Shown: positions 1 to 10,612 of the stretch, piece after piece
Numbering within the stretch: the first letter of the stretch is position 1
How the letters are laid out: every line of letters starts with the position of its first letter
Position numbers and translations under genes: made by a program
The notes under the pieces: generated by a model
What the model was told of the DNA's origin: nothing
Database searches by the model: none
The model's input: only the letters and a program-made list of their open reading frames with translations
Assembly (NCBI RefSeq): GCF_030272615.1
Contig: NC_081406.1
Coordinates: 396,572,439-396,636,438 of the forward strand
Source of the DNA: Cryptomeria japonica
Taxonomy: Eukaryota; Streptophyta; Pinopsida; Cupressales; Cupressaceae
Reading direction: 5' to 3'
Length of the DNA stretch: 64,000 nt

Positions 1-2998
1 CCTAGGGTATGCAAATATGAATGTATGACAATGGTATTACTCTGATGCAAGAGGACACATGCAAAAGGATGACCCTTATTGATATGCAAAGGAGTATGAC
101 CTAGATGAAACCTAACCTTGGTACTTGACAATGATTTTGCAAAATGCAAACCTAGGATGAACCTAAATCTAAGTGACATGAATGTTGAGACAAGATTTTG
201 AAAAATATTTGACAACCATGTTTGAAGGTGTTTTGAACTTTTTTGGATGAAATGTTCTTGTGTTTAACCTTGTTTTGAATCAATTTATCTTGTTTTTGAA
301 ATGAGATGCAATTCAACTTTTGACAAGTAAAGAAGACAAGATATTTTAACATAGACTCAAGACAATCATGCTCATTCACACATTTCTTATGGTAGGCAAG
401 GACAGTAGGTACTTGAGAGGTAGACTCGTTATAAGATTCAAGGAGAATACATAGATGCTTGACCCCACGGGCTCCCCTCCACGGCACTCACTTCTCAGGG
501 CAGCCAAGCATCAGTCCCCATGGAAATCTCCCCATGGCAAACTTAGTATCTCTTCCAAGTATCCGAACTTGTCCTTCTCAAGCAACTAGAAGGATTTTTG
601 GCCTCTAAATACAAGGTGTTTAGTAAGGATTTATGTTAAGCGTTACTCCTTGATGTCACGCAAGCGTGATTGAGACATTAAGCCCATCAAGATACTAAAC
701 AAATTTAGTCGTGCAAGCATGATTTAGACCGTGAGGTCCTACTTAGATGTTGATATGAGAAAGATTTCAAGGGTCATCACTTCCCAAGTAACTGCCATTC
801 CCACGTAACCCTTCCTTCAAAGCTTTTGCTCATCAGGTATTTTTTTATAGTGAGTTAGAATGCCAAGGTATTATAGCCGTACTCACTTTGGGTCATTCCC
901 TTCTCACGATTATCACTTGCTTGCAAAAGCAAATGGTTGGGAAGGCAAGCCCTCTAAAGGTGACACACGATCAAAAACATGAGCATGGTATTGAAGATCT
1001 GGATTTTTTATCACCCTAAGAAGGATGAGAGCATACTCTCCTACTCCAATGTCAAACTCAACAATCAAAGCAAACATATGTTCATTCCATCCTATTTAGA
1101 AATCATACTAGGTGCCTAAAAATTAATTGCAAACACAAAGTTTAGTTGTAGTCCAAGGCAACCTGCAAAACCCAAGTCAGAAGTTTGATATGTTTAGTCT
1201 TTGACTATCGAACCTGCATAAAACATGTTAGTAGTTTCATTTGTTGTCTTTGTCATGCGTATGCCAAGGTTCTGCACAGAGAATCAGTACCAACAAAACC
1301 AAAAAAGCAGAAACAGAATGCAAAAGAAAACAATTTGCAAGTGAAAAACATTGTCTTTTACCTTTGTTTCTGGCCATACAAAGGCGCAGAATGTCTGACA
1401 CAGGCGCAGAATGTCCTTGACATAGGCGCAGAATGCTTGACACAAGCGCAAAAGTTCCCAGAAAACCCTGCACTACCCTGTTTCTTGGGTTTTTGACTTG
1501 CAAATCAACTCAAAAGCACTCAAAAGAATGATTAGGGGGTTAGATTCACGTCGGGTTCACCAATTAATGTAGCTAGGAAATCAGAAATCATCACAAGCAA
1601 ATCAAAATACTAATCTAGCTCAATCATGAAAGCTTAAATGCAATGATCAATCCTAAACACACTCAATAAAGACATGAAAACAAAACATTCAAGATTTGAA
1701 AATTAAGCAAACCAAGCGCAGATTTGAATGTCTCCTTCATGTGACTCCATTGTCCTTCTTTCTTCTTCAAATAACTTTGTTGTGGATCTCACCTACTAGT
1801 GCATGATCATGATATGAAAGCAAGTAGACAAGATGATTGCTCAAGAAATACTCGAAGCCTGATTGGTTTGACAAAGTGATTAGTTCGATAATGTGATTAT
1901 TAGATCGATAATGTGATTAGTTGGGATTGAAGAAATTCATCCAATTTATAGATAAATTGGAGAAAAGATCAAATTAGCATGAAGAGATTCAAATGGAAAT
2001 TGCAAATCAATATGACAAATTATGACAAATTTGCACTTTCTATGCAAAATTGATTGATTGATAATTCATGACAAAAATTATGACAACTTTCTATGTCAAA
2101 ATTGATTGATTGTCAATTATGACAAATTATGACAAATTGAAATGTCATTCCCATGAATTTAGGAGAAAAATAGGAGGAAATTGAATTAGAAATTAGAAAA
2201 ATTAGAAAATTGGAAAATTGGAAAATAGGAATTAGAAATTGAGGAAATTGGAAATTAGGAATTTAGTGAATTAATTAATAATTTTTCATTTATTAATTAA
2301 TTCACAAAGAGGGAATTTAGAAATTGATGAAAGATTAGGAAATTAAGAATTAGGAGAAACTAGGTAAATCAATTAATAATTTGTCATTTATTAATTAATT
2401 CACAAAAAGAAGAATAATTAGTTAGCCAATTAAATTAAACATTTAATTGTGACACGAAGACCTAGGATAAATAAATAAATTATTTAACCTAGAGGGAGAA
2501 ATGACAAACAAGGTTAAATGAATAAATCATGAAACCCTAGAAGATGAATTAGAAATGCAAGGACGACAATTAGGTCTTGATCTAAGATTGATTTGATGTC
2601 GATTCGACCATGATTTTGAATTGATTTGATTGATAAACAATTGAGATTGATTGACAAATTGACCAATATTGATAAAGAGACCAAATTGATATGCGCCAAT
2701 TCACATGATTGAAGAGGACAAGGGTCGATGATGAATCGATCGTAAAACGATGAGATTGACAAGGACGAGGATCGATGACAAATCGATCTCAAAACGATAA
2801 GATTGATAAGAGGACAAAACCCTAATTCAAAAGTGATAAAAATGAGGAATGCAGAAAAAGGACTCAATGCTCGCAAATGATAAAGACCAAGTACACAACA
2901 TAGAAGAAAGGTTAATGCGACGCAAAAACCTAAAATAAGGCAATGCACCAATGTTAAAGTATGACTCCGCAAGAGTTGACCATTTTTACGTGTCTACA
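1..2998 (-). mobile_element. Element E, first tandem copy (partial): leader plus 5' LTR
   Basis: These bases match 13114-16111 nearly base for base at a constant offset of 13,113. They are the 5' portion of a second copy of element E, read on the minus strand. Positions 1-1542 are its untranslated leader, 1543-1562 the primer site and 1568-2998 the 5' LTR. The rest of this copy lies left of the window. Open frames in the leader (for example 152-487) recur in the other copy but resemble nothing known, and I treat them as chance. The base after the LTR begins GTCAT, the same target duplication seen around the complete copy. Confidence 0.85.
1568..2998 (-). repeat. LTR of element E, first copy (5' LTR)
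   Basis: This 1,431-bp repeat begins TGTAGCTAGG and ends GTGTCTACA on the plus strand, so the element's own strand reads TGTAGACA to CTAGCTACA. Two more copies lie at 6213-7642 and 14681-16111. It is AT-rich, with many short runs of AATTAGGAAAT type. A TATA-like CTATAAATTGG reads on the minus strand at 1941-1951. Confidence 0.9.
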
Positions 2999-3260
2999 GT
3001 CATAATTCTGAAAATTGCAGAATGAATGTAAGATGTTATGTTTGTGGAAGATTTGGACACTTATCTAATCAATGCAGAACACAAACCGGCATAGGATATG
3101 GAAAAGCTATTCAGAAAATAATGTGACTTGTTATGCCTGTAACAAGATTGGACATATTGCAAAATTTTGTAGAAGCAAGTCCTCACTGGTAAATAACAAA
3201 GGCCCTAGTTTGAAAGGTAAAGAAAAAGTTGAAGAAGTAAAGCAGGAATTCTCAAAATAA
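2999..3260 (+). pseudogene. Gag zinc-knuckle fragment of H (first copy)
   Basis: The fragment opens with the back half of a CCHC knuckle (NSENC). A complete knuckle CYVCGRFGHLSNQC and, in another frame from about 3117, CYACNKIGHIAKFC follow. CX2CX4HX4C knuckles bind nucleic acid in retroelement Gag proteins. An in-frame TGA after the second knuckle and the change of frame show decay. The front half of the split knuckle lies at the right end of the upstream piece (6180-6212 in the neighbouring copy). E inserted exactly inside this knuckle. Confidence 0.75.
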
Positions 3261-3649
3261 TAGATCACGAAATCAGAACTAAATGTTGATAGGAATACTC
3301 CTCCACAGGTAGAAGAAAGTAACACTCCATCGGTAGGAGACTCTTCATCTAACTGAAGAAAATTTCCTTGAGGGTTTAGCAATCAAATGTGAAACATGCT
3401 ATTATTCCCTCGGTTGATGGTGAGAAGTTAAAATTACTTCTATACCGGCAGATAAGTTAAGTCATTACTTAATCAACAAGCATTAAATGTGGTAGTTGGC
3501 AAAAATAACATTATAAGTCAGTGTTTTTGGCTCCAATTTCATTTCACTGAGCATTCAAACAATCAAAGAGCACGAAAAAACCTGAGCAAAGTCATTTCAA
3601 GCAATTCAGGAAGCAATTTTTCCTAAGGCAGATAAAGGTCTTTATATCC
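3261..3649 (+). other. Spacer between Gag remnant and long frame in H
   Basis: No credible gene is visible. It holds short broken coding-like stretches after the zinc knuckles, then a leader into the ATG at 3650. A pol region would be expected between gag and a downstream frame in an autonomous copia element, but the spacer is under 400 bases. The same spacer recurs at 16374-16762. Confidence 0.5.
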
Positions 3650-5074
3650 ATGGCTTCTTCATCTGTTCCTGAATTCATAGCAAACCCTACTGTAGTCGAA
3701 GTAATTAAATGGCCTAGACACGTATTTCAGTTAGTTCCCAAAATTGCTAAGAAGGATGATAATGTTGGTGCATTTTCTCAAATCCCCAAAGGAGTAGTTT
3801 TTGCAGAAGACCCTAGAATGTACATCCATTGTCACATAGAAGAATTAGGTGATGAGGAAATCAAGAGCATGTATAAAACTATAATTTGTGATGATTCCGG
3901 TATTGTGAAACCTGAACACAAAATAGTTGAAACCCTAGGATTCACTGAAATTCTCAGTATTCCGGATTTCCCTAAGGATGTTATAAGGATAGTTTTAAGC
4001 AACGTTCATGGTGAATTCTTCTGGTTAGACTCAATTCACAAAATCACAAAAGAGGCAGTAAAGGCTGTAACAGGGTTACCCTCCACCAGTAACAGGCCTG
4101 ATAAAACAAAGAAGGTCTCAAATGACCTAGTGATTAACCTAACAGGTGCAACATCTGACAAGAGATCTTTAAGAGTGAATGATGTAACCGACATCAATGT
4201 CAGATTCATTAGCATGATTTTGGGGTATAAAACCACACATGCAAATAGGTTAAACTCAGTCTCTAGCCTATGCATAAAGAGTGCCTATGATATGATCAAG
4301 GATAATGCAAAAATAGATGTGTGTGAATGGTTGAAAGATAAGATTATTGATAATCTTGGAAAAATTAAGAAAGACAAAAAGGGGACATTTAGATTTGGAA
4401 ACCTACTTGTCTATTTAATGATGAACATAACAAAACAGGTGCCTGGTATCAGTAATAAGAATCTTGGTTTTGATATACCGATAGGCAAACAATTGTCTGA
4501 TTTACTAAATAACATGGGTGAAAATAGAGAAAAGAATATAAATGAGCACTTTCAGGCATTAAAGGCCTGGATGAATACTAGAGTCAGACTTTCACAAGCA
4601 ATTGTAAATAAGTATAAGGATGAAATATGCTTTGTTATTAAGAAGGATGAGATTTGGATGGAGGCAGTTGTCCCAAGAACCATTTGGGTTACTGAAATGG
4701 GTTATGAAACTGATGACAACATAATTGAAACATATGCTAAAGCCCTTCTAGAAGCACCCAAGGAACCTAAAGAAGAGGTATTTGGCAGTGCTGAGACTAT
4801 TGAGAATCAAATTCAATCTAAGAAAAGGGTAAAGAAGGTAGAAGCAATAGTAAGAAGAGGATCTAGGCAAGCAAAGGCTATCAAAGAAGATGTACTTAAA
4901 CAAACTGGTATCACTGAAGATGAGTTACAAGCACAACAGCCAGAAACTAACCTTTCACCGGTAGCAACTTCTTCGGAAAGTGACATGCCAACTGCATTTA
5001 AAAGAGTTGTGAGGAAAAGAGAACCTTCACCAGTATCCACACCTTCTCCTAGAAGAACCAGATGGAAACAATAG
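3650..5074 (+). CDS. H long frame, first copy: unrecognised protein, N-terminal half
   Basis: This is a 474-codon frame from an ATG in a good context (TATCCATGGCT). I do not recognise a family with certainty. The first 290 residues look globular, with a stretch around residues 120-145 (FFWLDSIHKI, then AVTGLPS) that recalls retrotransposon-borne envelope-like or transposon-associated plant proteins. The C-terminal 110 residues are basic and rich in Lys, Ser and Pro. The copy at 16763-18178 differs at roughly 14 residues. The stop at 5072-5074 is TAG where the other copy has CAG at 18185-18187, so the original protein ran further. Its position between zinc knuckles and the 3' LTR is that of the extra open frame in Sirevirus-type copia elements. 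The role is unknown. Confidence 0.6.
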   Translation: MASSSVPEFIANPTVVEVIKWPRHVFQLVPKIAKKDDNVGAFSQIPKGVVFAEDPRMYIHCHIEELGDEEIKSMYKTIICDDSGIVKPEHKIVETLGFTEILSIPDFPKDVIRIVLSNVHGEFFWLDSIHKITKEAVKAVTGLPSTSNRPDKTKKVSNDLVINLTGATSDKRSLRVNDVTDINVRFISMILGYKTTHANRLNSVSSLCIKSAYDMIKDNAKIDVCEWLKDKIIDNLGKIKKDKKGTFRFGNLLVYLMMNITKQVPGISNKNLGFDIPIGKQLSDLLNNMGENREKNINEHFQALKAWMNTRVRLSQAIVNKYKDEICFVIKKDEIWMEAVVPRTIWVTEMGYETDDNIIETYAKALLEAPKEPKEEVFGSAETIENQIQSKKRVKKVEAIVRRGSRQAKAIKEDVLKQTGITEDELQAQQPETNLSPVATSSESDMPTAFKRVVRKREPSPVSTPSPRRTRWKQ

Positions 5075-5424
5075 GCAGTAAGGCCCCTGGCTAAGAAGAC
5101 AACTCCTAAGAAGAATAAGTTAACACCCAAAAAGAAGACTCAACAAAACATTGCTCCAATTGACAAACTACTAGATGAAATAATAGAGGATGGACAACTG
5201 AAAAACATCAATAAATTATATGATTCATTATCAATTGATGACAAGGAGAAAGTTGAAAACATTGTATTTCTACACTTGGATATTTACAAGAAATTTCTAA
5301 TGCAAGTGGTAGATGAATTACGGGCAGAACTGTTTAAAAGACTTGAAGCTATAAGGCAAGTTGTTGTAGAGCTTGATAAGAAAATGAAAATTGAAAAACT
5401 ATTTGTTGTTTATCCAGTCAACTC
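5075..5424 (+). pseudogene. H long frame, continuation cut by the duplication junction
   Basis: The frame of the preceding gene continues past its TAG with a Lys/Pro-rich stretch and then helical sequence (around KNINKLYDSLS), identical in kind to 18188-18537 of the second copy. It is cut at 5424, where an upstream piece of H is joined. The remaining 490 or so codons are present only in the second copy. Confidence 0.65.
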
Positions 5425-5434
5425 TCCAACAGCT
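5415..5434. other. Tandem duplication junction (5424/5425)
   Basis: Up to 5424 the sequence follows 18537 (ending CAGTCAACTC). From 5425 it switches to TCCAACAGCTTGAGG, which belongs upstream of the H zinc knuckles, while the second copy goes on ACCAAAAGAG. The repeat offset of 13,113 equals 18537 minus 5424, so one unit (5425-18537) was duplicated head to tail. Only short, imperfect similarity is visible at the break, which favours end joining over recombination between long repeats. Confidence 0.8.
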
Positions 5435-6212
5435 TGAGGAAGATCTTGGCATCAGTAGAGATGGAAAACTTGATGAAGCAATTAGAAGCTCGGACTATGA
5501 TGCAGAAAAATTGAAAAATATCAAACTTGAAGATGATCTAAAAGTTGCACAGGATATTATTCAAGCACTTCAAGAAAATCTTACCATTTCAAGAAACAAG
5601 AGAAGAGAACTTTGTGAAAAGATGCAAAATGAGAATGATGAAAAGGAAACTCTTAGTGACCTAATGAATAAGCTGAAACAAGAAAACATGACAACAAAGA
5701 ATGAGATGCAGGATATGACTATGAGATTTTGTAAAGAAACTAAAGATAAAAAGAAGAATGAAGAAGACTTGACTAGAAGACTGAATGAAGCTACACATGA
5801 AAACACAAGATTTAGTTATGAAAATGATATGTTGAAGACAGATCTGATGCATGCACAGAATGACTCAAATGAACTCATGAGACAAAAAGGTATCTTGGAA
5901 GGAGAATTGGCTGCTGCAAATCAACATAAAGAAAAATTCAAGAAAAGCTCAGAAGAACTTGGTGACTTGTTGAAGAATCAGAAACCTAATGGTGACACTA
6001 ATGGTCTTGGCTTTGAAGCTGGTGAAAGCTCTGGTACTGCAAATACATAGGATCATGGCAAAGCGGTAAGACAACCTACTGCTTATAAATTTAATGGCAA
6101 ATGCTTTAACTGTAACAAGTATGGTCATAGAGCAAATCAATGTAGATCTAGAAATTATCAGAATACCAGTAGACCCACCGGTCAATGTTCAAAATGCAAC
6201 AAAGTTGGTCAT
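5425..6212 (+). pseudogene. H Gag: coiled coil and zinc knuckles (left of E)
   Basis: About 205 codons of charged, heptad-rich sequence (5425-6047) form a likely long coiled coil, rich in Glu, Lys, Asn and Leu. A TAG at 6048-6050 interrupts the frame. In the same frame follow the knuckle CFNCNKYGHRANQC and the first half of another (CSKCNKVGH), which stops where E begins at 6213. Long coiled coils before zinc knuckles fit a copia Gag. The apparent start near 5391 is a TTG from the other side of the duplication junction, so the open frame there is chimeric and its true N-terminus is missing. The last five bases, GTCAT, are the E target duplication. Confidence 0.7.
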
Positions 6213-7642
6213 TGTAGCTAGGAAATCAGAAATCATCACAAGCAAATCAAAATACTAATCTAGCTCAATCACGAAAGCTTAAATGCAATGATCAATCCTA
6301 AACACACTCAATAAAGACATGAAAACAAAACATTCAAGATTTGAAAATTAAGCAAACCAAGTGGAGATTTGAATGTCTCCTTCATGTGGCTCCATTGTCC
6401 TTCTTTCTTCTTCAAATAACTTTGTTTGGATCTCACCTACTAGTGCATGATCATGATACGAAAGCAAGTAGACAAGATGATTGCTCAAGAAATACTCGAA
6501 GCGTGATTGATTTGACAAAGTGATTAGTTTGATAATGTGATTATTAGATCGATAATGTGATTAGTTGGGATTGAAGAAATTCATCCAATTTATAGATAAA
6601 TTGGAGAAAAGATCAAATTAGCATGAAGAGATTCAAATGGAAATTGCAAATCAATATGACAAATTATGACAAATTTGCACTTTCTATGCAAAATTGATTG
6701 ATTGATAATTCATGACAAAAATTATGACAACTTTCTATGTCAAAATTGATTGATTGTCAATTATGACAAATTATGACAAATTGAAATGTCATTCCCATGA
6801 AATTAGGAGAAAAATAGGAGGAAATTGAATTAGAAATTAGGAAAATTAGAAAATTGGAAAATTGGAAAATAGGAATTAGAAATTGAGGAAATTGGAAATT
6901 AGGAATTTAGTGAATTAATTAATAATTTTTCATTTATTAATTAATTCACAGAGAGGGAATTTAGAAATTGATGAAAGATTAGGAAATTAAGAATTAGGAG
7001 AAATTAGGTAAATCAATTAATAATTTGTCATTTATTAATTAATTCACAAAAAGAAGAATAATTAGTTAGCCAATTAAATTAAACATTTAATTGTGACATG
7101 AAGACCTAGGATAAATAAATAAATTATTTAACCTAGAGGGAGAAATGACAAACAAGGTTAAATGAATAAATCATGAAACCCTAGAAGACGAATTAGAAAT
7201 GCAAGGACCACAATTAGGTCTTGACGTAAGATTGATTTGATGTCGATTCGACCATGATTTTGAATTGATTTGATTGATAAACAATTGAGATTGATTGACA
7301 AATTGACCAATATTGATAAAGAGACCAAATTGATATGCGCTAATTGACATGATTGAAGAGGACAAGGATCGATGATGAATCGATCGTAAAACGACGAGAT
7401 TGACAAGGACGAGGATCGATGACAAATCGATCTCAAAATGATAAGATTGATAAGAGGACAAAACCCTAATTCAAAAGCGATAAAATGAGGAATGCAAAAA
7501 AAGGACTCGATGCTCGCAAATGATAAAGACCAAGTACAACAACATAGAAGAAATGTTAATGCGATGCAAAAACCTAAAATAAGGCAATGCGCCAATGTTA
7601 AAGTATGACTCCGCAAGCGTTGACCATTTTTAGGTGTCTACA
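6213..7642 (-). repeat. 3' LTR of element E
   Basis: A 1,430-bp repeat starting TGTAGCTAGG and ending GGTGTCTACA. It is one base shorter than the 5' LTR because of a single-base loss in a TTTGTTG run near 6425. By eye the two LTRs differ at a few percent of positions, so insertion is old but not ancient. Confidence 0.9.
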
Positions 7643-7657
7643 TTTTGCCCCTCTTTG
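7643..7657 (-). promoter_or_regulatory. Polypurine tract of element E
   Basis: On the minus strand it reads CAAAGAGGGGCAAAA, directly before TGTAGACACC of the 3' LTR. Such tracts prime second-strand synthesis. P has nearly the same tract (AAAGAGGGGCAAA) at 43161-43173. Confidence 0.85.
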
Positions 7658-8497
7658 AGACAATGCGATTTTAAGCGTTGTTTCAAAGAATAATAATGAA
7701 AATGCCCCAGACAATAACAATGACATATGCATGCCCCCTCGAGGAATTGGCCAAAAAAATCTAGAAAAGAGGCCAAGTGATCGATAAGAATGACAGAAGA
7801 CGATAGGTTCGAACGGACTGCCAAGACTGACGGAAGAAATGTTAGTAAGAAGAAATTAGACAGAGGATAGTTAGAGATGAAGGAAAACTTGCTTTCACAT
7901 ATGCACATAAGTAGGTGAGAACCTTTATTTATTGTAGCAAAGCAGATGCAGAGCATCATGGCATTGAAGGCCAAAGCTGGAACGCAACCCTTTTTTGCAA
8001 AAGACAGACACATCACAGACAAACAACAATCACAACAAAAAGGAAAAGGACCATGAACCATCCCGGTCACTCTAAATCACTCAGTGACATCATCGAGCAA
8101 TATAGGAACATGACCGAAGCCAAAGATAAATCAGTAAAAAGATAAGATGCACAAATTCCAACAAATCAAACAAACATCTTGATCTTCATTGTCAAAAGTT
8201 GAAAGTGCTGATAGGACGATCATGCTGTCTGGTTTCAGGACATGCGGTACCCCGTCTAAGACAGGACACAGTTTGGTTTCGAGTATACCACACCCTGTAT
8301 AAGACCCATGATAGTGTGCCAAGGACAAACGATGTTGAGGTTGATTGATATGATAATTCGGATCAGGTTGAATGTCTAGTTTGAGTGAAAAGTTCATCTG
8401 TTTAAGCGTGATTTCATTAAAGCATATTGTATGATTGCGTGTCGTTGGAGGGATGCTCAGTGATCTGTCTTATGCACAAAAGGGATATATTTTGCAA

Positions 8498-8880
8498 AAT
8501 GCTTTTCGAGTTTTTACAATTTTTTTGTGTTCATTTTTTTTCAGGACTTTATTTGACTTTTTAGGGAGTTTTTCAGGACATTTTCAATTTTTTAGAGATT
8601 ATTTCAGGACATTTTTCAATTTTTTTGAATTTATTTCAGGACATTTTTCATTTTTTTTTTGAATTATTTCAGGACATTTTTCAATTTTTTTTGAATTATT
8701 TCAGGACATTTTTCAAATTTTTTAGAGATTTTTTAAGGACATTTTTCAATTTTTTTTTTGATTTATTTCAGGACATTTTTCAGTTTTTTTTTTTGAATTA
8801 TTTCAGGACATTTTTCAATTATTTTTTTTTGAATTATTTCAGGACATTTTTCAATTTTTTTAGAGATTTTTTCATGATTT
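8498..8880. repeat. T-rich minisatellite in E
   Basis: A unit of roughly 30-40 bases built on TTATTTCAGGACATTTTTCA plus a variable T-run is repeated about ten times. The core TTTCAGGACATTTTTCA is well kept while the T-runs vary in length, as expected from replication slippage. Confidence 0.85.
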
Positions 8881-9534
8881 TGCCCCCAATGCCTTGCAAG
8901 GCAAGGAATATGACAGGTGAATAAATAGGCTTTCTGAAATGATGGTGGATAGAGGGAAGACAAAGGCCTTTTAGTATGGAGACAATACGGATGCAATTTT
9001 CAAGGGCTATTGTGTGATGGGACAAGAGACTAGATATGACAATGTAAAGCAGGAACATGGCATGAGGGACATGTCAAGAGGTTTTTGAAACCATGTTTAA
9101 ATTTTGCGTCCTTATGTCAAATCAAGATCAAGGAATGAAAAAGAGTGTATGGATAGTGATAAGATATGGATAGGATAAGCAAGACCAAGAATGGATAAGG
9201 GAAATGGACTGAAGGTTGGGATAGGATACGGGATAGTGGCAGAAAGTTGCAATAAGCCAGGGAATATGGATGAAAAGTTATAATAAGCAAATGGATAAAT
9301 GACCAAAAGCTATGATGGACTAAAAGCTGCAAACAAGATGTGTGATGCTCATGAAGATCCTCAGCCTTGTCAAGATCAAAGGTGGAAAGAGGAAATGGAC
9401 ATGAGGGATGATAGGATAATGGAGGAGTGATGACAGGGGTTCGAGAGGATAATGGAACAATGAAGGACAAAAGGATATGATAGGATAAAACTTGCCCCCA
9501 AGTGTGGTGTGCAAGAAGTTCATAAATTACGCAT

Positions 9535-9603
9535 GATGCCTATTTGCCAGGTTTTCATCATGGTACTTGCCCAAGGCGCCTGTTTGCCAGGTTTTCACCA
9601 GTG
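9535..9603 (-). promoter_or_regulatory. Two-part GTGAAAACCTGGCAAACAGG motif of E
   Basis: On the minus strand GGTGAAAACCTGGCAAACAG, followed by GCGCCTTGG, is repeated some 20 bases on as GATGAAAACCTGGCAAATAG. P has the same pair downstream of its integrase (38314-38406). Placement between coding region and 3' LTR in both suggests a shared RNA element. Its role is unknown. Confidence 0.55.
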
Positions 9604-9853
9604 GACGAATTATTTTTCTTTATTTTTTTCTTCTTTTTCTTTTTTTTTTTTTAATAATTTTTTTTTTTTGTATTTTTTGTATTTTGACTTTTTCAATAGA
9701 AGATGGACACATGATAGGGGATGGAAGAAGGACTCAAGTGTCTTTTTGTTTGGATAGTAGCCTTGAAATAAATGGACCATGACCTTTAAAAGTATGCTCA
9801 AAGACGTTGGTAAGATAAGGACATGGAAAAAGAGATGAAATTAAGGCAAGGAT

Positions 9854-10444
9854 TTATGTAAAGGATTGGATCAAAGGGATCGAAGGATGAAAAATATGCA
9901 TTGGATAATGGATAGGGTATTGGAAGAATTGGGCTTTAGTGGATGGAAATGAAGGCAAGATCAACATTGGCACACACCTTGAGGGGTGATGGACTGATGG
10001 AGGAAAGATAGATCTCGGATTGTGAGATTTGGATGGAGGAATAGCTTGGGATTTTGGGACATAAGGACCCAAAATGGAAGAAGGAGGTGATGGAGGAACA
10101 AATTTGAGAGGTTTGGATGCCAATTTTGATGTTTCTTTAGGCTTTTGTGCTTCAAGGAGCCGCTTAGGGATCCACATGGTTTTTGATTTTTCATGCTTTT
10201 GTGGTTCCTTGGAGTGCATTGCTTGCACAAGGGATTTAGGAACCCATATATATTTTGAATTTTGTTTTTGAGCAATGGGCCTTTGTGGCCTTTTGGATAA
10301 TTCTTTTTCTTTATAGATCATATTGTTCTTTGTTTTGACATGTCGATTATATTGGACATGTTGATCCTTGAATACATGTGGATTTTTAGACTTATGACTT
10401 TTATACTTGGCATCCAAATTGCTTGGAGGGGGAAAGGAATGCAT
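9854..10444 (-). CDS. E downstream frame, basic low-complexity protein
   Basis: A 196-codon frame with an N-terminal half rich in Lys, Gln, Ser and His and a C-terminal half rich in Pro, Ser and Phe. Two related phrases, IWVPKSLVQA and MWIPKRLLEA, about 30 residues apart, indicate an internal repeat. No known domain is recognised. It lies downstream of the 440-codon frame on the same strand and may be the tail of one original polyprotein. Confidence 0.4.
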   Translation of the reverse strand: MHSFPPPSNLDAKYKSHKSKNPHVFKDQHVQYNRHVKTKNNMIYKEKELSKRPQRPIAQKQNSKYIWVPKSLVQAMHSKEPQKHEKSKTMWIPKRLLEAQKPKETSKLASKPLKFVPPSPPSSILGPYVPKSQAIPPSKSHNPRSIFPPSVHHPSRCVPMLILPSFPSTKAQFFQYPIHYPMHIFHPSIPLIQSFT

Positions 10445-10612
10445 GGATGGCTATGAATGAAATGGACTTCTTTTGGAGGGATGAAATTTACTCAAGGATG
10501 TGTGCCTTTGCTAACCTTGCATAGAGGACAAAGGGATATAAGGACCTAAGATGGATGGAAAGTATGATGGGGAAGGTGAATGTTTTGATTTTGATGGAGG
10601 GATACCAACGTC

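Larger units (their letters stand above)
2999..5424 (+). mobile_element. Element H, right part of first tandem copy
   Basis: This is the part of element H to the right of the first E insertion. It starts with the E target duplication GTCAT (2999-3003), completes a zinc knuckle, and carries a long frame from 3650. It matches 16112-18537 and stops abruptly at 5424, where it joins an upstream piece of H. H is copia-like by its LTR and polypurine tract at 20055-20999. No protease, integrase or reverse transcriptase is seen between the zinc knuckles and the long frame, so H looks non-autonomous. Confidence 0.8.
7658..9853 (-). other. 3' non-coding region of element E
   Basis: No convincing gene is present on either strand. 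The stretch contains a T-rich minisatellite (8498-8880), a purine-rich plus-strand tract with many GGATA and GGACA words (about 9110-9500), the two-part motif shared with P (9535-9603) and a T-run (9607-9690). Short frames here have low-complexity products rich in Phe or Lys and are probably chance. Confidence 0.6.

Noticed and set aside
152-487. A 111-codon minus-strand frame repeated at 13265-13600, seemingly conserved
   Set aside because: It is kept only because the two sites are tandem copies of the same E leader. The product has no family resemblance and no start context.
1185-1503. Frames on both strands in the E leader around the CAGGCGCAGAATG repeats
   Set aside because: Overlapping frames on both strands with unrelated products, repeated only by duplication.
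2514-2972. A 152-codon minus-strand frame present in all three E LTRs
   Set aside because: It lies in the terminal part of the LTR and gives a hydrophobic, low-complexity product. Its presence in three copies follows from LTR identity.
5391-5424. Start of the coiled-coil frame at a TTG near 5391
   Set aside because: It crosses the duplication junction; the first residues come from a different phase of another part of H.
1568-6212. Treating 1568-2998 and 6213-7642 as the two LTRs of one element
   Set aside because: The sequence between them is H in permuted order. The matching GTCAT duplications and the primer site show the real partner of 6213-7642 is 14681-16111.
8435-8924. Phe-rich plus-strand frames
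   Set aside because: They are translations of the T-rich minisatellite.
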